The notes under the pieces were generated by a model. It was given only the letters and a program-made list of their open reading frames with translations. It was not told where the DNA came from and did not search any database. This document shows, piece by piece, positions 1 to 12,042 of a stretch of 64,000 nt of DNA. The stretch is from NCBI RefSeq assembly GCF_037975245.1, contig NC_092576.1, forward strand, positions 10,311,501-10,375,500, in the 5' to 3' direction. Numbering within the stretch: position 1 is the first letter of the stretch; each line of letters starts with the position of its first letter. Source of the stretch: Apostichopus japonicus (Eukaryota > Echinodermata > Holothuroidea > Aspidochirotida > Stichopodidae). The position numbers were made by a program, and so were the translations under genes.

Positions 1-554
1 TAATTTTGCAGGATTCCCAGTTTCCCAGTGTCCCTTTTTGTCTTTCTTCCTTACCAAGAGAAGTCACAGGCAGACCGTTCCATTCTGTTGCTTAATGTTA
101 TAACTTAGCTATGTATTTGAGACTTGAACGGTCAGTAGTTTCTTTCAGACGTCAGATGGAAGTGTAGGCCTATCTCAAAGTTGATATGAAGTTTATCTTA
201 AGAGTAACACGTTTCCTTCTTTTATATTAGGATTCGGGTGTGGATGGGGCGTTGGAGGGGGGGGGGGGGTTTCATGGATTTAATATTATCAATGCTACAC
301 CTTTATTCTTGTCTTTTTCTTCTTCAAGAAGTGATCTAGCCTAGCCCGCAATGACTTTTCTTTAATTCACTTTATTAATGTGTACACGCTTTGTTCCTCT
401 CGTGTTTATGTAAAAAAAAAAATACGAAAAAACGTAACGTAAGAAGGTAACGTAAAACAAAACGTAACTTAAGAAATGTATGTAGAAAACAATATCGGAA
501 ATGAATACTTTTTTAGAAAATAACATATACTTCAAGTGAATAATTATTACTTAC

Positions 555-612
555 CCTGTGCCTTGGCTGAAGAGAGAAAGAGACAAGCTACAATAATAGT
601 AAGCCTTTTCAT
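555..612 (-). CDS. Gene C exon 1: signal peptide of a third family member
   Basis: Read on the minus strand, an ATG at 612 opens a 58-nt coding exon whose 19 full codons give MKRLTIIVACLFLSSAKAQ. This is a classic secretory signal peptide (basic start, hydrophobic core, small residues before the cleavage site). It ends in phase 1 at CAGG followed by a gtaagt donor at 554. It closely resembles gene A exon 1 (MKGIIVILVSLFVSSARAQ), with the same start, length class and phase. No further exon is visible between 1 and 554, so the rest lies left of the window. I infer a tandem paralogue of gene A transcribed in the same direction. Confidence 0.72.
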
Positions 613-2319
613 GGTTACAGCTGATCGGACTTTAGATTGTTAACAAGCCAGTTGTTAAATGCTTTCTTCGACTCGACGTTCCTTCCTTGAATACGACACA
701 ACTTTACATCAGCAGGACTTTTTGACTTATGGTTGTATATTATACTTGGTCCTGATTGGTTTATCATGTATCATGCTTGGTTCTGATTGGTTTATGGTTT
801 GGAATCTCGTCATTGTTATCGCGGTGATGATGCTAGTACATTAGAAACAACGCCCAAGTGAACTTTTCGTCAGGTGTTCGATGACGTCTGTACGTGTCAT
901 ACGATATGAACTGTTTTTAGAATATGGATGTCTGTAAACAGAGGAAACATATTGTTAAGACCTATCACAAAGAAAGAAATGATAATCCGCTTAGTGTTTT
1001 AAAAAAGTTGTTTTTACCGGAATGGTTTTAACAGGGCAACAAAGCTACAGTAGTAGCTACAGGGGTGTGTGGTAGGGAGCCACCCCCCCGGTAATCGGCA
1101 CTAATCTTAAATAGTTGGAAAACCGGTGGTCAAAAACATGACTGTTGGAAAATTTTATCTTTGCATCATATCTTAAAATATTTTAAGCTGATCGCTCTCT
1201 TGAAGGATAATTCTGATTTCTGAGTCAATTTCTGAGTTAATTAGACTTTTTTTGTAAGTTTTCTAATTTTTGGCGTACATTCTTACAAGATTTGAAGAAA
1301 TGTGGACTCACAATTAACCGAAATCTTAGTTCTCACTCTGTTCACAACCCCTAATAAAGATTAAAGTACTACAAAGTGACTTTGAAAGTGTCTGAATATG
1401 GCCAATTGGCGTTCGATTTAGCACGTTAGCATATAGCTAAATACCCGGTACAGCATACTTAAGATACAAAGAATTGACAACCCACTCATGTTATGCTTAA
1501 AACAAAATCAAACTTGCGGTACTTCACCTATCCTTATGAATCCACCCAGTTGAAAATTATGATTCTAATTGAAATATTATGATTTTACACCCCCTTCCCC
1601 ACCCCCTTGAATCACAAGACCCTAGCAACCGTCCTGGCTGTAAGCTTTTTTTCCCACTATCTAACTTTTACAAACAATTGAGAGATACTTCATATGCAAT
1701 GTTGCACTAGTAAAGTTTGTCCCTGTGCGGTTCAACCATAACAATGGAAAATTCTCAGTCATTGATTCAAAAGTTGCAAAATCCATTGCAATATGTTGCA
1801 TCTAAGCAACCTCCATCGACAAAACTTTCTCAACGTGTAAGACATTAGGAACCTCCCCCCCCCCCCCCTCATGGACGCATTAACATCGACCGTTCACGAC
1901 CATGAGACTTTGTGAGCATCGGATTCATTCTCACAAAAGCAGTTTACCTGGTATGGTTTTTGTTTCTTACTGAAAACTTACTGATGGGTGGGACAGTTCG
2001 AATCTGTCGCCTAACTAACAAATCAATCTATTGAAGAACTTTGGCTCCCTGTCACTTCTAGAAAACTTTAAGATTTCGATAAAGAAGTGTAAAGATAACC
2101 ATGGATATTGTCTAGTTGTGAGAATTGTAAAACTTTAAAATTTATGAAGCATGGAGAAGATATTGCTTTTACAACCAAGAACAAAAACCAGGGAACATAA
2201 ACTTTATGAGGCATGGAGAACGTATTGCTTTTGCCATCACGATCAATAGCCAAGGAACGCCCAGAACGCACAGAGAAAACATCTTTGTGTTGTTATAAAA
2301 GAAGACCTTGCATAAACGT

Positions 2320-2403
<84 letters not shown>

Positions 2404-3351
2404 TGATCCATGGGAAGGAGCACCAACAGAAAAAGACCTTCCACTACTGCACAATGAAGCGTCTGCAATTGTTCAACGACTCGTGTTAAGATTTATGGTT
2501 TGTCTGTTTTTACCTCCATGGTTGAAGAAACCATGAGCAGCGTCGTTTACCTGTTGCTGTTTTCGCTTTAGCTAGAATCTTTTATTACTCCCACCTTCCA
2601 CTAAGCACACAGTTATTACACATATAATTACCGTATTCCTTTGGTTTCCTTATATAAAAATAGTAAAAAAAAAGTCAATTTAAGAAACAAAAAAACATGA
2701 TAAGTATCTCTGATGATTAAATACTGAATTTAATGTATTTGGAGTGATTATTTCTTCTTGTTATAGATGCAGCGGTGTTTTACAGATTGTTAACAATGTA
2801 AAACTTATATTGGAGAGAAAACTATTCAATTCTGCTTTTGAAAACCCAATCTCCATACCTTGTCCCCTACATGCTTGTAGGTAACCTATTTTAATTGGTT
2901 AAATCTACTTACTGCACGAAGTTTGATCACCGTGTAGGAACTGATGTCAAACGCTCGCTAAACGCTCTATTTGGGATGTTAACACGTTTTGTTGATTTAC
3001 TCTTAAAGTCTGATATATTTGGAATGATACCGTAGTTTTCAGTAAGCTGTCAGAGTTTTTTTTTTTGAACATAGAATATCATCAAAAATGTACCTTTATG
3101 TAGAAATATTCTTTTCTCTGTAGGGAAAAAGATTGACATATTAAAACGAATAACAAAGACATTTTCAGCTTTTTAGCGCCTTGATTACATCATCTATACT
3201 GCTGTTGATAGAGGAATTTACCCCCAAAAATACCAAAATGTGACATAAATGATATTTCTGCACGATAAAAGTGCTATGAGGATGTGGTTTTTTGTCTGAA
3301 CAAATTAGACACTTGAGCAATCAACTTTAGTCACAAATGTATGTTTCTAAA
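613..3351. other. Non-coding stretch upstream of gene C
   Basis: I see no supported exon on either strand here. It presumably contains the promoter and 5' UTR of gene C near 613-700. The stretch is AT-rich with several homopolymer runs. An imperfect direct repeat of about 63 bp occurs at 2141-2203 and 2204-2266, and is followed by a (TA)n tract. Confidence 0.5.
2323..2400. repeat. (TA)n microsatellite
   Basis: An uninterrupted TA dinucleotide array of about 78 bp. The long apparent reading frame across it (repeated Ile-Tyr) is an artefact of the dinucleotide repeat. Confidence 0.97.
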
Positions 3352-3761
3352 TGAATAATAATAATACATACTTTTTGTATAGCGCCAAACAAACTATGAA
3401 ATAATTCTCGTAGCGCTTAGAAAAATAATAGCAATTATAACATATATGCTTGGTGACGAGATACGTTTTGAGTGCTGATTTGAAACTGTTCACAGTATTG
3501 CACATTTTTTTCTGGAAGTGAGTTCCACGGGCACGGTGCATTGGATGCGAACGTTCTCAAGCCATAAGTCTGTGTTTTTACTCTAGGGATGAGTAACATC
3601 AGCGATGAATTAGAGCGAAGTAAGCGTGTGGATGATAGTCGGAGCTGAAACAATTTGGTGAGGTAGCTTGGTCCTACATTGTGCATACTTTTGAACACCA
3701 TCAGAAGTAGTTTGTAGTTGATTCGTTCACGTATCGAATGAATGACATCGCAATTGCACAA
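3352..3761 (-). pseudogene. Non-LTR retrotransposon 3' fragment
   Basis: The minus strand encodes the end of a LINE reverse transcriptase polyprotein. The downstream region motif INYKLLLMVFKSMHN is followed by the typical LRTFASNAPCPWNSLPEK segment (about residues 15-90 of the frame at 3435-3761), then a frameshift and a short 3' end with a GCGC-containing stretch and an ATT-rich tail near 3355-3365. It is 5' truncated and not functional. Positions 3479-3761 belong to the direct duplication and are repeated at 9748-10029, but the final 3' part is not. The clade cannot be assigned by eye. Confidence 0.75.
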
Positions 3762-4922
3762 GCAAGTACGTTTCTTGTTTGCTTTGTTGTAACATAACCG
3801 AAGCGGTGGAAATGGTACACAGCTTTAGCTTTCAGCCAACTTCCCATACCAAAACTGTGTGCCTGGTACCGCATACTTATTTAAGGCTAAAACGTATCAA
3901 CTGTACAAAGTGTATATGTCCGTCTCACATTAATCGCTTTTGTTTTTATTTTTTTATCGCCAATTGTGTACAATGGGAAGGGAAGTCTCCTATAAAGTCT
4001 TCAAAAGACTTAACAAAGTAGGAGACTCCCTGGAAGAAAAAAAAAATTGTACAAACATCAATAATTCAGTATATACGTAAGGATTAAATATACAGTAATA
4101 ATATTATTTTTGTGATGACCTATACAAGAAAGAGGAGAAACGAGTCTTAAATCCACCCACCAGTAACATATCCACATGATGTGGAGGTAAAGAGACCTTC
4201 AAAACTGCAATTGCGGTTTTGAGAAAGGTTTTCTCAATAGAATGTTGAATAATGCGATCTGTTATAAATCATCGTAATGATTAAATCACCGTGAAATTGT
4301 TACAGTGATGCAGTCAGGCGAGGTGTTTCATTTTCGAGGAAGTAAAAAAGACGTAAAAATCATAGTAGGCTTATATTTATTTGATGTAATGCATTTGCAA
4401 GCTGTATATTTTACAAGTTGGTAAATAGAACCTTATTTTTTCAACGACGAAGTTGCAACATGCTAATTCACTGCTCCTGGCGGATTAAAGAAGCACAAAA
4501 CAAGTGTGTGTGTGGGGGGGGGGGGGTAGGGCATATAATTCGAGGGGCAGTAGCACACGTGATATTGATTAAACCACAAAGTTGCCTCAAAATATCCTGA
4601 AAATGGTTATATTGTGATTTTCGTATCACAAATTCTACCTTTTGAATATTTATGTCAACAAAATGACAGATCTTAACTTATATTTATTGAAACCATTGAC
4701 CAAAGTTTTACCATACGATTAGTCAGAAAGGGGCACTTATAATTACGAAAATTGAACGAAAACCTTTTTTTTTACTTCAAAGAGGTATTTCTATTTATGC
4801 AAAGATAATGAGAATGCTACTTCTTAACTACTGGGGTTACCGTCTGCACACAACCATGAAACAACTCTGAGACTATATGTCGGAAGAGAAGAACCAAACT
4901 CTTACCTAAAATGTCTGTTGAA

Positions 4923-5295
4923 TTAAAGGGTGTGAAGACTCGCGCAAAAAGAAACGTCTAATGCCGGTAATTTGTCCTAGTTTCGAATGAGGTGTAACAG
5001 AAGTGTTACACACCACCATCGATCCCAGAAAATACACACACAGATTGCTACCGTCGGTAATTAGACACCAGTGTACAGTCAGTACATACAGCTGCGGTCA
5101 ATACCCACAGCACAGTATCCAAACCATACAGCGATGGACATCTCAGGTCCAGCTAAAGATAACAATTAAGGTATCACGTTCCATTACTGTCTGCATTTTG
5201 TAGCGACACGAACAAAACGTTACTTGCAAGCAACAGAAAGTTAACCTTTTTCAGATGGCTTCACGCGGTTTGGGGCGAGTCTTCAATGCCTGTAA
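4923..5295 (+). mobile_element. TTAA-flanked MITE (piggyBac-like), copy 1
   Basis: The element begins TTAAAGGGTGTGAAGACTCG and ends GGGCGAGTCTTCAATGCC, so its termini are inverted repeats around AGG...CCT. The right TTAA is mutated to GTAA here, but is intact in copies at 11670-12042, 14674-15042 and, inverted, 36261-36618. TTAA target sites are typical of piggyBac superfamily elements. It has no transposase and about 370 bp, so it is non-autonomous. Being inside the duplication, it is the duplicate of the 11670 copy. Confidence 0.75.
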
Positions 5296-6076
5296 CGTAG
5301 ACGCTATAGACCGTCGTAGAGTTCAAGTTGTGACCCTTTTTTTTTATAAGGAGAAATTAGCACGTTTGTCAACATACACATAACAATGCCAATGTTGAAA
5401 TAGTTTGTGCTTTTCCAAGGTGATAATCGCGACACAGAAAACAACACAGAGGTAATCAAGCAAGATCATAATATTTGAATAACTGTTGCCGTGCGATTGA
5501 TTACAATAGAGCTTATCTTACGGGTATTTCAAATAATTGGAAATCTATTGGTAAAAGAGAAGTTTTTGAAAATCGAACTCAAATATTATCTTACCTACAT
5601 GGAACGCCAAAGAGAGAAATATTAACCTTCGATGAATGATAAGTTTGTCAACTCAACTAAGTTGGGTGACCGAGATGAAGAAAAAAGAAGGGGAAATGAT
5701 CGCATGAACTGAAACGAAGCTAGCGTCAACATCAACCCCACACTATCAAGGATAGTTATAGAATCAAAATTAGCAATTGTTGTAATGTTAGGATCGAAAA
5801 TTTGTAAAAAAAAAAATTGCTGGATTTGACCCTAAAGTCGTCGAAGCCAATTCCCATTAAGGGAGGGATCCCCTCCCCCCACCCCTTTCCCCCTATGTTA
5901 ATTCTATGCATTCTGAGACAATTGGAGTGCTATGTAAATATTGACATTTTATAGCTAAGGTTAGTCTAGATTCCGTTATTTCAGTCCATATAACAAATGC
6001 ATAATATGGTTACCTTTCAAGTAATATACACAGTGTGCGTTGTCAATGCACCAGGTGATTGATACTGGCTTCACAG

Positions 6077-7069
6077 CACTGGCGGATCCAGGGCCTCTGT
6101 TTGGGAGGGGCAAAGTGGCATTAGAGTGATATGGGGGAGGGGTCTAAGGGGAGGGGGTGTCCCCCTCCCCTTTGGAAAATTTTCTATTGCTGAATGCCCT
6201 CAGATGCAATTTGGTGCGACAAAAGTGTACAATGGTGATGTTAATTTACTTCTAAAACAAATGTTTCACAGGTGTAATTTTCTAAAATATTTATAAAACA
6301 AAGTTGGGATCATCTTTCTCAAGAAATTTTATTTCTCATAGGTTATAAATTTCTTACAACCAGCCTGTAAACTGCAAAATGGTGTTAAAGTGTAAATCCT
6401 CATGCTCATCTCCCAACTCTCGAGAAGGCAAATGCTGGTCCATGCCACGAATCGCCGTCCTGGGGGAGGGGTATAAGGGGAGGGGGCGTCCCCCTCCCCT
6501 TTTGATTTTTTTTGGAATCCTGGTGATGCCTACATGTAAAATGGTGACACTTAGAAAGGCTTTTGTCACCCAAAATGTTCTGAGAAATATGCATTTTTTT
6601 GTGTGTAACATCAATAAATTGAATAGTAGGTGATAATTCTTTCTTTCCCGTGGCATGAAAATGTTCGCTGCTCGCCCCAATGAAGGCTAATTTGAGGTTC
6701 ATGTGATGCTGTAAAGGAGGTTTTATACTCTATTATGCTAAATGCTAAAGAAATGATGGTTGCTAAGTCAAAAGTTGATGCAAATTTTTTTATGTATACT
6801 TGACAATTACAATGCGGTTTTTTCGGACGCTGTGCGGGTCAGCGGGTTTGGGTGTTAGAATGCGGGTCTAATTCCCGCGAATTGCGGGTCAGTTGGCAGC
6901 TCTGCATTTAATTTTAAACCAGAAAACGAAAAGGTTTAGACTAGTCTACCACTGCTATTCCTCTCGATTTTTTTAATTTCCAATCATATGATTTAGCGGA
7001 TGTTCGGAACACTTTTTGGCTCACCTTTGGGGGGGGTGGCCCCCCTTGCCCCCCTTGGATCCGCCAGTG
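6077..7069. mobile_element. hAT-like non-autonomous element with empty-site control
   Basis: Termini are CACTGGCGGATCC and GGATCCGCCAGTG, perfect inverted repeats. The 8-bp target duplication CTTCACAG flanks it at 6069-6076 and 7070-7077. The duplicated locus near 12812-12824 has the uninterrupted sequence with a single CTTCACAG. Internally there are direct repeats built on GGGGGAGGGG(T)nTAAGGGGAGGGGG at about 6132 and 6461. Short frames across it carry no transposase motif I recognise. Eight-bp target duplication and this TIR type point to the hAT superfamily. Confidence 0.92.
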
Positions 7070-7683
7070 CTTCACAGTCAATCCGTTGAGATATAAACAC
7101 AAACTGATCTTCGTGCTACGGATATGATCTATTTAACACATTTGTATTCCATTTTGAATGCTTCTAAGGTTGTGTTTATATTACGATTGTTTTTGCTGAT
7201 GGTGATTTTGGTAATTCGGAACATTTTCATATCGGGGTGATTAATATTTTGTTATTTATTTTGACACGGTGCTCTTAGTTTAATATTAAAGCTAATGGTT
7301 AAATGTTAGACAATTCGTGTATTAAATGCTACGTTTGTATTGCGTTTCATTTTGTTGTAGTGATTGCATTTGACGTTACAATTAATATATACTTTAAAGA
7401 TGAACATTTTTAAACATGAAGGACAAAGTTTGCGTCATCCCGCTATAGATTCATATTGGATTTATTCATGCAGCATACTAACCAATAATTACATACACAA
7501 AAAAGAGTACTAAATAATCATTATGTTCACCATCTCTTACCACTAACGAATTCATGTTAATATCTTCAATAAATAATATCTGAAACAAAACGAATATATC
7601 GTTTCATGTTTACTCTAACTGCATTTTTAACAACAAAGGTTGTAATACAGATCATGTAACAGGTTTGATACTACTAAGTCTTT

Positions 7684-9747
7684 TAATGTTGCTGCTTTTT
7701 TTTTATATTGATGCTGATCTTATATGAGGTTCATATGCTTCAACACTTTATATGCTATGATTTACTTTTGATGGTACACGTGTTCCCCATGTGATTATTT
7801 ATACGATGTTACTACGGTGAGTTGTCATTGTGAATGATTGTTTTACCTTCTTTGAGCTCTAAACATGCCCACCATGCAAATTGGTAATGCTTAAACTACA
7901 AGACCACGAAACGTCTCTTTTAATATCAGTTTACATTAAGTATAGTTTCTCCAACGTAAATCCCCACTTATTTGTGGCTAAAGATATGGAAACTTAAGGT
8001 GTTAGCAAGTCAGCCGATCAATAATAACAATTCAATCTACGATCGACCACGCCTGACGTGTTTAAATGTTATTCCACATTCAGAAATATACAAATTCTAG
8101 GAGAGTTCCAAGTCACGGAATTATTTGGAATGTTGTTTGTCTTCGATGCTATGTGTACGCTGATGCCAGCTTTCCTTCCCACACGTTACATGTAACGCTG
8201 TATAACCGTAAAGCTCGGAAATGGAAGCGCTATACAACATTAAAATGAGATCCCTGCATATTGATTCGCCAGCAGTGTTTACATTTTCGATCATTTGTCT
8301 TGATGCGCAGGTTCCAAACAACAAAATAAATAGTACACGGTAATGGTATAATATGTGACGAACAATTTATCATCTCAAAAGTTGTGCATCAATTAATTGA
8401 TAGTAAAAGGAGTCAGACTCTTAATTAACAGTTTGCAAATAAGGTATTAAACATTTCAGTAAACTTGAGGAACTCTATTGTCTTGGTCAGCCTCCCAATT
8501 ACCATCAATGAGATTTGCGCCCCTGAATGGACCTGTCGTTATACATGAGAAATGACATGGCTACTGTCTGGAGTTCAGACTGTCGCATATATTGAGGCAG
8601 TGATGATCAGTGAGGAATTGCGGTAACTACCGGGTGTTTCGGGTGACTTTTTATTACATTCTATCACACAGTGGATAAGCAGTTTGCTAACAGTTTTTGT
8701 GTTATAAAAAAAAATTGCAACAGAACCCGCGTAGTGTTTTAACTATGGGAAGCTATTTGTTATGCTATGTTGACTGTTAAAAGTTGAAGTATTGTTGCAA
8801 TTCTTAGCTATAGCCGGGAATCCTCGCTATCCGTCCCAGTTGTTTACTAAGACGTAAGCAATTTTGCACCTGGGGATGTGTTTACCATCTGTTGGAAGTG
8901 TTGAGCTTCCTGTACGGAAGAGTAGAATGGACTTTTCAATTGACGTTTGGATGAGATGCAAAAACTCGTCAATATGACAGGAAGTTGAAAACTGACGTTT
9001 TGACGATGAATTCTAACTCTTCAAAATATCGATAATCTGAAAATCGCCGTTTTGTTGAGATACATCAAATCATCATGAAGAAAAAAAAAAAATATCTTAA
9101 AAGGGATGTCACCGAGACGACGCTCAATGAAGCTGAACAGGTGATTGTATGTTTTAGCCCATTTATTTACACGCGTGGTTTCAACAAGACCACGGTGAAA
9201 ACTAGAAAGTAAAAATATCAAAACATCAATATACAAACATTGGTGAAATAAACACATGAATTGAACAAATCAATAATAAGATAATAACAACATAATAATG
9301 CATTGTATTTCTCCGTATTTCTCCGTATAACAAATAACATTTGGCAACATGAAACAAGACATAGAGAAAGATTGGCGACAATTACATTCTTGATAATTAA
9401 CTTACAATCGTTACCGGGCAAAACCAACAGCACGACAAACTGCGGTGTACAGGGGTTTACAGGGATTAACGGCGGCTTTCTGGGGTTAACGGCGGCTTTC
9501 TGGGGTTAACGGCGGCTTTCTGGAGAATGTACAGAAAACCAACAAGTAATAACCTCTGGCGATATATTCTACTCCAGATACTCTTACAAATAAGCAAACA
9601 ACGAATACACAAAAAAGGCAATAATAAATAACAGGCACGAGCATACAGCAAACTCACATTAAAGACAAATATCTAAATGCGATATTGAAAGAGATATACA
9701 ATTACAATACCAAGCCCCTTAATATTTATATAAACAATTAGAATACT
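7684..9747. other. Spacer between the two duplication copies
   Basis: No exon with support on either strand. At 8658-8700 is a short piece of the interspersed repeat also seen near 15850 and 27560 (AGTGGATAAGCAGTTTGCTAAC). A 20-bp minisatellite lies at 9471-9523. The remainder is AT-rich unique-looking sequence. Confidence 0.5.
9471..9523. repeat. 20-bp minisatellite
   Basis: The unit GGCGGCTTTCTGGGGTTAAC occurs twice in full and once in part, with a related degenerate unit just upstream ending GGGATTAAC. Confidence 0.9.
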
Positions 9748-10029
9748 TGAAACTGTTCATAGTATTGCACATTTTTTTTCTGGAAGTGAGTTCCACGGGC
9801 ACGGTGCACTGGAAGCGAACGTTCTCAAGCCGTAAGTCTGTGTTTTTACTCTAGAGATGAGTAACATCAGCGATGAATTAGAGCGAAGTAAGCGTGTGGA
9901 TGATAGTCGGAGCTGAAACAATTTGGTGAGGTAGCTTGGTCCTACATTGTGCATACTTTTGAACACCATCAGAAGTAGTTTGTAGTTGATTCGTTCACGT
10001 ATCGAATGAATGACATCGCAATTGCACAA
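9748..10029 (-). pseudogene. Non-LTR retrotransposon fragment, duplicate copy
   Basis: Same coding relic as at 3479-3761 (INYKLLLMVFKSMHN ... PWNSLPEK), carried by the segmental duplication and differing by only a few substitutions. The frame is truncated at the duplication edge. Not a functional gene. Confidence 0.75.
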
Positions 10030-10379
10030 GCAAGTACGTTTCTTGTTTGCTTTGTTGTAACATAACCGAAGCGGTGGAAATGGTACACAGCTTTAGCTTT
10101 CAGCCAACTTCCCATACCAAAACTGTGTGCCTGGTACCGCATACTTATTTAAGGCTAAAACGTATCAACTGTACAAAGTGTATATGTCCGTCTCACATTA
10201 ATCGCTTTTTTTTATTTTGTTATCGCCAATTGTGTACAATGGGAAGGGAAGTCTCCTATAAAGTCTTCAAAAGACTTAACAAAGTAGGAGACTCCCTGGA
10301 AGAAAAGAAAAAAAAAAAGAAAAAAAATTGTGCAAACATCAATAATTCAGTATATACGTAAGGATTAAATATACAGTAA

Positions 10380-10840
10380 TAATAATAACCTAATGGCGCT
10401 GAGATGGATACGTGAATAGACAATATAATACTAGAACGAGTTAATAAATCCCTTTCTCAAATGTCTGGTGAATGTGGGTTTTTGAAGGTATAGACTTCAG
10501 CTTTTTTGATAGATCATTCCAAGTTTGTATAATTGCTCTATTACGAAGACCGTAATTAATTACGTTAATTAATTACCTTACAATGTAGTGTACGATAAAG
10601 AATATCGTATGATATCAGAAAGTCAAGAGAGGAAACCGTGGATATTGATGACTATCGATGTTCTCATTCATCTTGAAGATTTTTTCTTGAAACTTCTAAT
10701 TGAGATTTGCTATTACTATATGATTGCCATCATTCAGCTATTAACAACCTTCACGCACAATGAAGTTTAGTTGATATACCTAATATTATTATACACAAAG
10801 TTGCTGTATGTATGTCGTTCGCATACCATTTCCTGTTTTT
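10380..10840 (-). mobile_element. Insertion specific to the right duplication copy, with LINE 3' end
   Basis: In the left copy the flanking sequence runs directly from the GTAATAATATT near 4105 to TTTTTGTGATGACC. Here about 460 bp intervenes. On the minus strand, about 10460-10555 reads NRAIIQTWNDLSKKLKSIPS, the usual C-terminal signature of LINE polyproteins (WNxL), followed by a 3' end with GCGCCATTAGGTTATTATTA. I infer a truncated retrotransposon insertion after the duplication; a deletion in the left copy would look similar. Confidence 0.6.
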
Positions 10841-11669
10841 GTGATGACCTATACAAGAAAGAAGAGAAACGAGAAGTCCTAAATTCACCCGTAACATATC
10901 CACATATCCACATGATGTAGAGGTAAAGAGACCTTCAAAAGTGCAATTGCGGTTTTGAGGAAGGTTTTCTCAATAGAATGTTGAATAATGCGATCTGTTA
11001 TAAATCATCGTAATGATTAAATCACCGTGAAATTGTTACAGTGATGCAGTTATGCGAGGTGTTTCATTTTCGAGTAAGTACAAAAGGCGTAAAAATCATA
11101 GTAGGCTTATATTTATTTGATGTAATGCATTTGCAAGCGGTATATTTTACAAGTTGGTAAATAGAACGTTATTTTTTCAACGACGAAGTTGCAACATGCT
11201 AATTCACTGCTCCTGACGGATTAAAGAAGCACAAAACAAGTGTGTGTGTGTGGGGGGGGGGTGGGGGGTAGGGCATATAATTCGAGGGGCAGTAGCACAC
11301 GTGATATTGATTAAACCACAAAGTTGCCTCAAAATATCCTGAAAATGGTTATATTGTGATTTTCGTATCACAAATTCTACCTTTTGAATATTTATGTCAA
11401 CAAAATGACAGATCTTAACTTATATTTATTGAAACCATTCACCAAAGTTTTACCATACGATTAGTCAGAAAGGGGCACTTATAAGTACGAAAATTGAACG
11501 AAAACCTTTTTTTTACTTCAAAGAGGTATTTCTATTTATGCAAAGATAATGAGAATGCTACTTCTTAACTACTGGGGTTACCGTCTGCACACAACCATGA
11601 AACAACTCTGAGACTAGGCCTATATGTCGGAAGAGAAGAACCAAACTCTTACCTAAAATGTCTGTTGAA

Positions 11670-12042
11670 TTAAAGGGTGTGAAGACTGGCGCAAAAAGAA
11701 ACGTCTAATGCCGGTAATTTGACCTAGTTTCGAATGAGGTGTAACAGAAGTGTTACACACCACCATCGATCCCAGAAAATACACACACAGCTTGCTACCG
11801 TCGGTAATTAGACACCAGTGTACAGTCAGTACATACAGCTGCGGTCAATACCCACAGCACAGTATACAAACAATACAGCGATGGACATCTCAGGTCCAGC
11901 TAAAGATAACAATTAAGGTATCACGTTTCATTACTGTCTGCATTTTGTAGCGACACGAACAAAACGTTATTTGCAAGCAACAGAAAGTTACCCTTTTTCA
12001 GATGGCTTCACGCGGTTTGGGGCGAGTTTTCAATGCCTTTAA
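11670..12042 (+). mobile_element. TTAA-flanked MITE (piggyBac-like), copy 2
   Basis: Both ends retain TTAA (11670-11673 and 12039-12042) outside inverted termini AGGGTGTGAAGACT and AGTTTTCAATGCCT. Same family as 4923-5295, 14674-15042 and 36261-36618. No coding capacity. Confidence 0.82.

Larger units (their letters stand above)
3479..7683. repeat. Segmental duplication 1, left copy
   Basis: This block matches 9748-13410 nearly base for base in the same orientation, starting at the shared TTGAAACTGTTCA and ending after the shared TTTTGATACTACT-like stretch. It includes the LINE fragment, a TTAA-flanked MITE and a long non-coding tract. Compared with the right copy it carries an extra 993-bp hAT-like element and lacks about 460 bp found at about 10380-10840. 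I see no gene in it. Confidence 0.9.

Noticed and set aside
2213-2536. 107-aa frame through a TA repeat
   Set aside because: Alternating Ile-Tyr codons arise from (TA)n; there is no domain and no splice context.
6354-6702. Overlapping frames on both strands near 6.4-6.7 kb
   Set aside because: They lie inside the hAT-like element over G/C-rich repeats and show no transposase motif.
8447-8560. Possible minus-strand exon (TGPFRGANLIDGNWEADQD)
   Set aside because: It has an AG-like acceptor and a short open stretch, but no domain match, no clean donor and an in-frame stop soon after.
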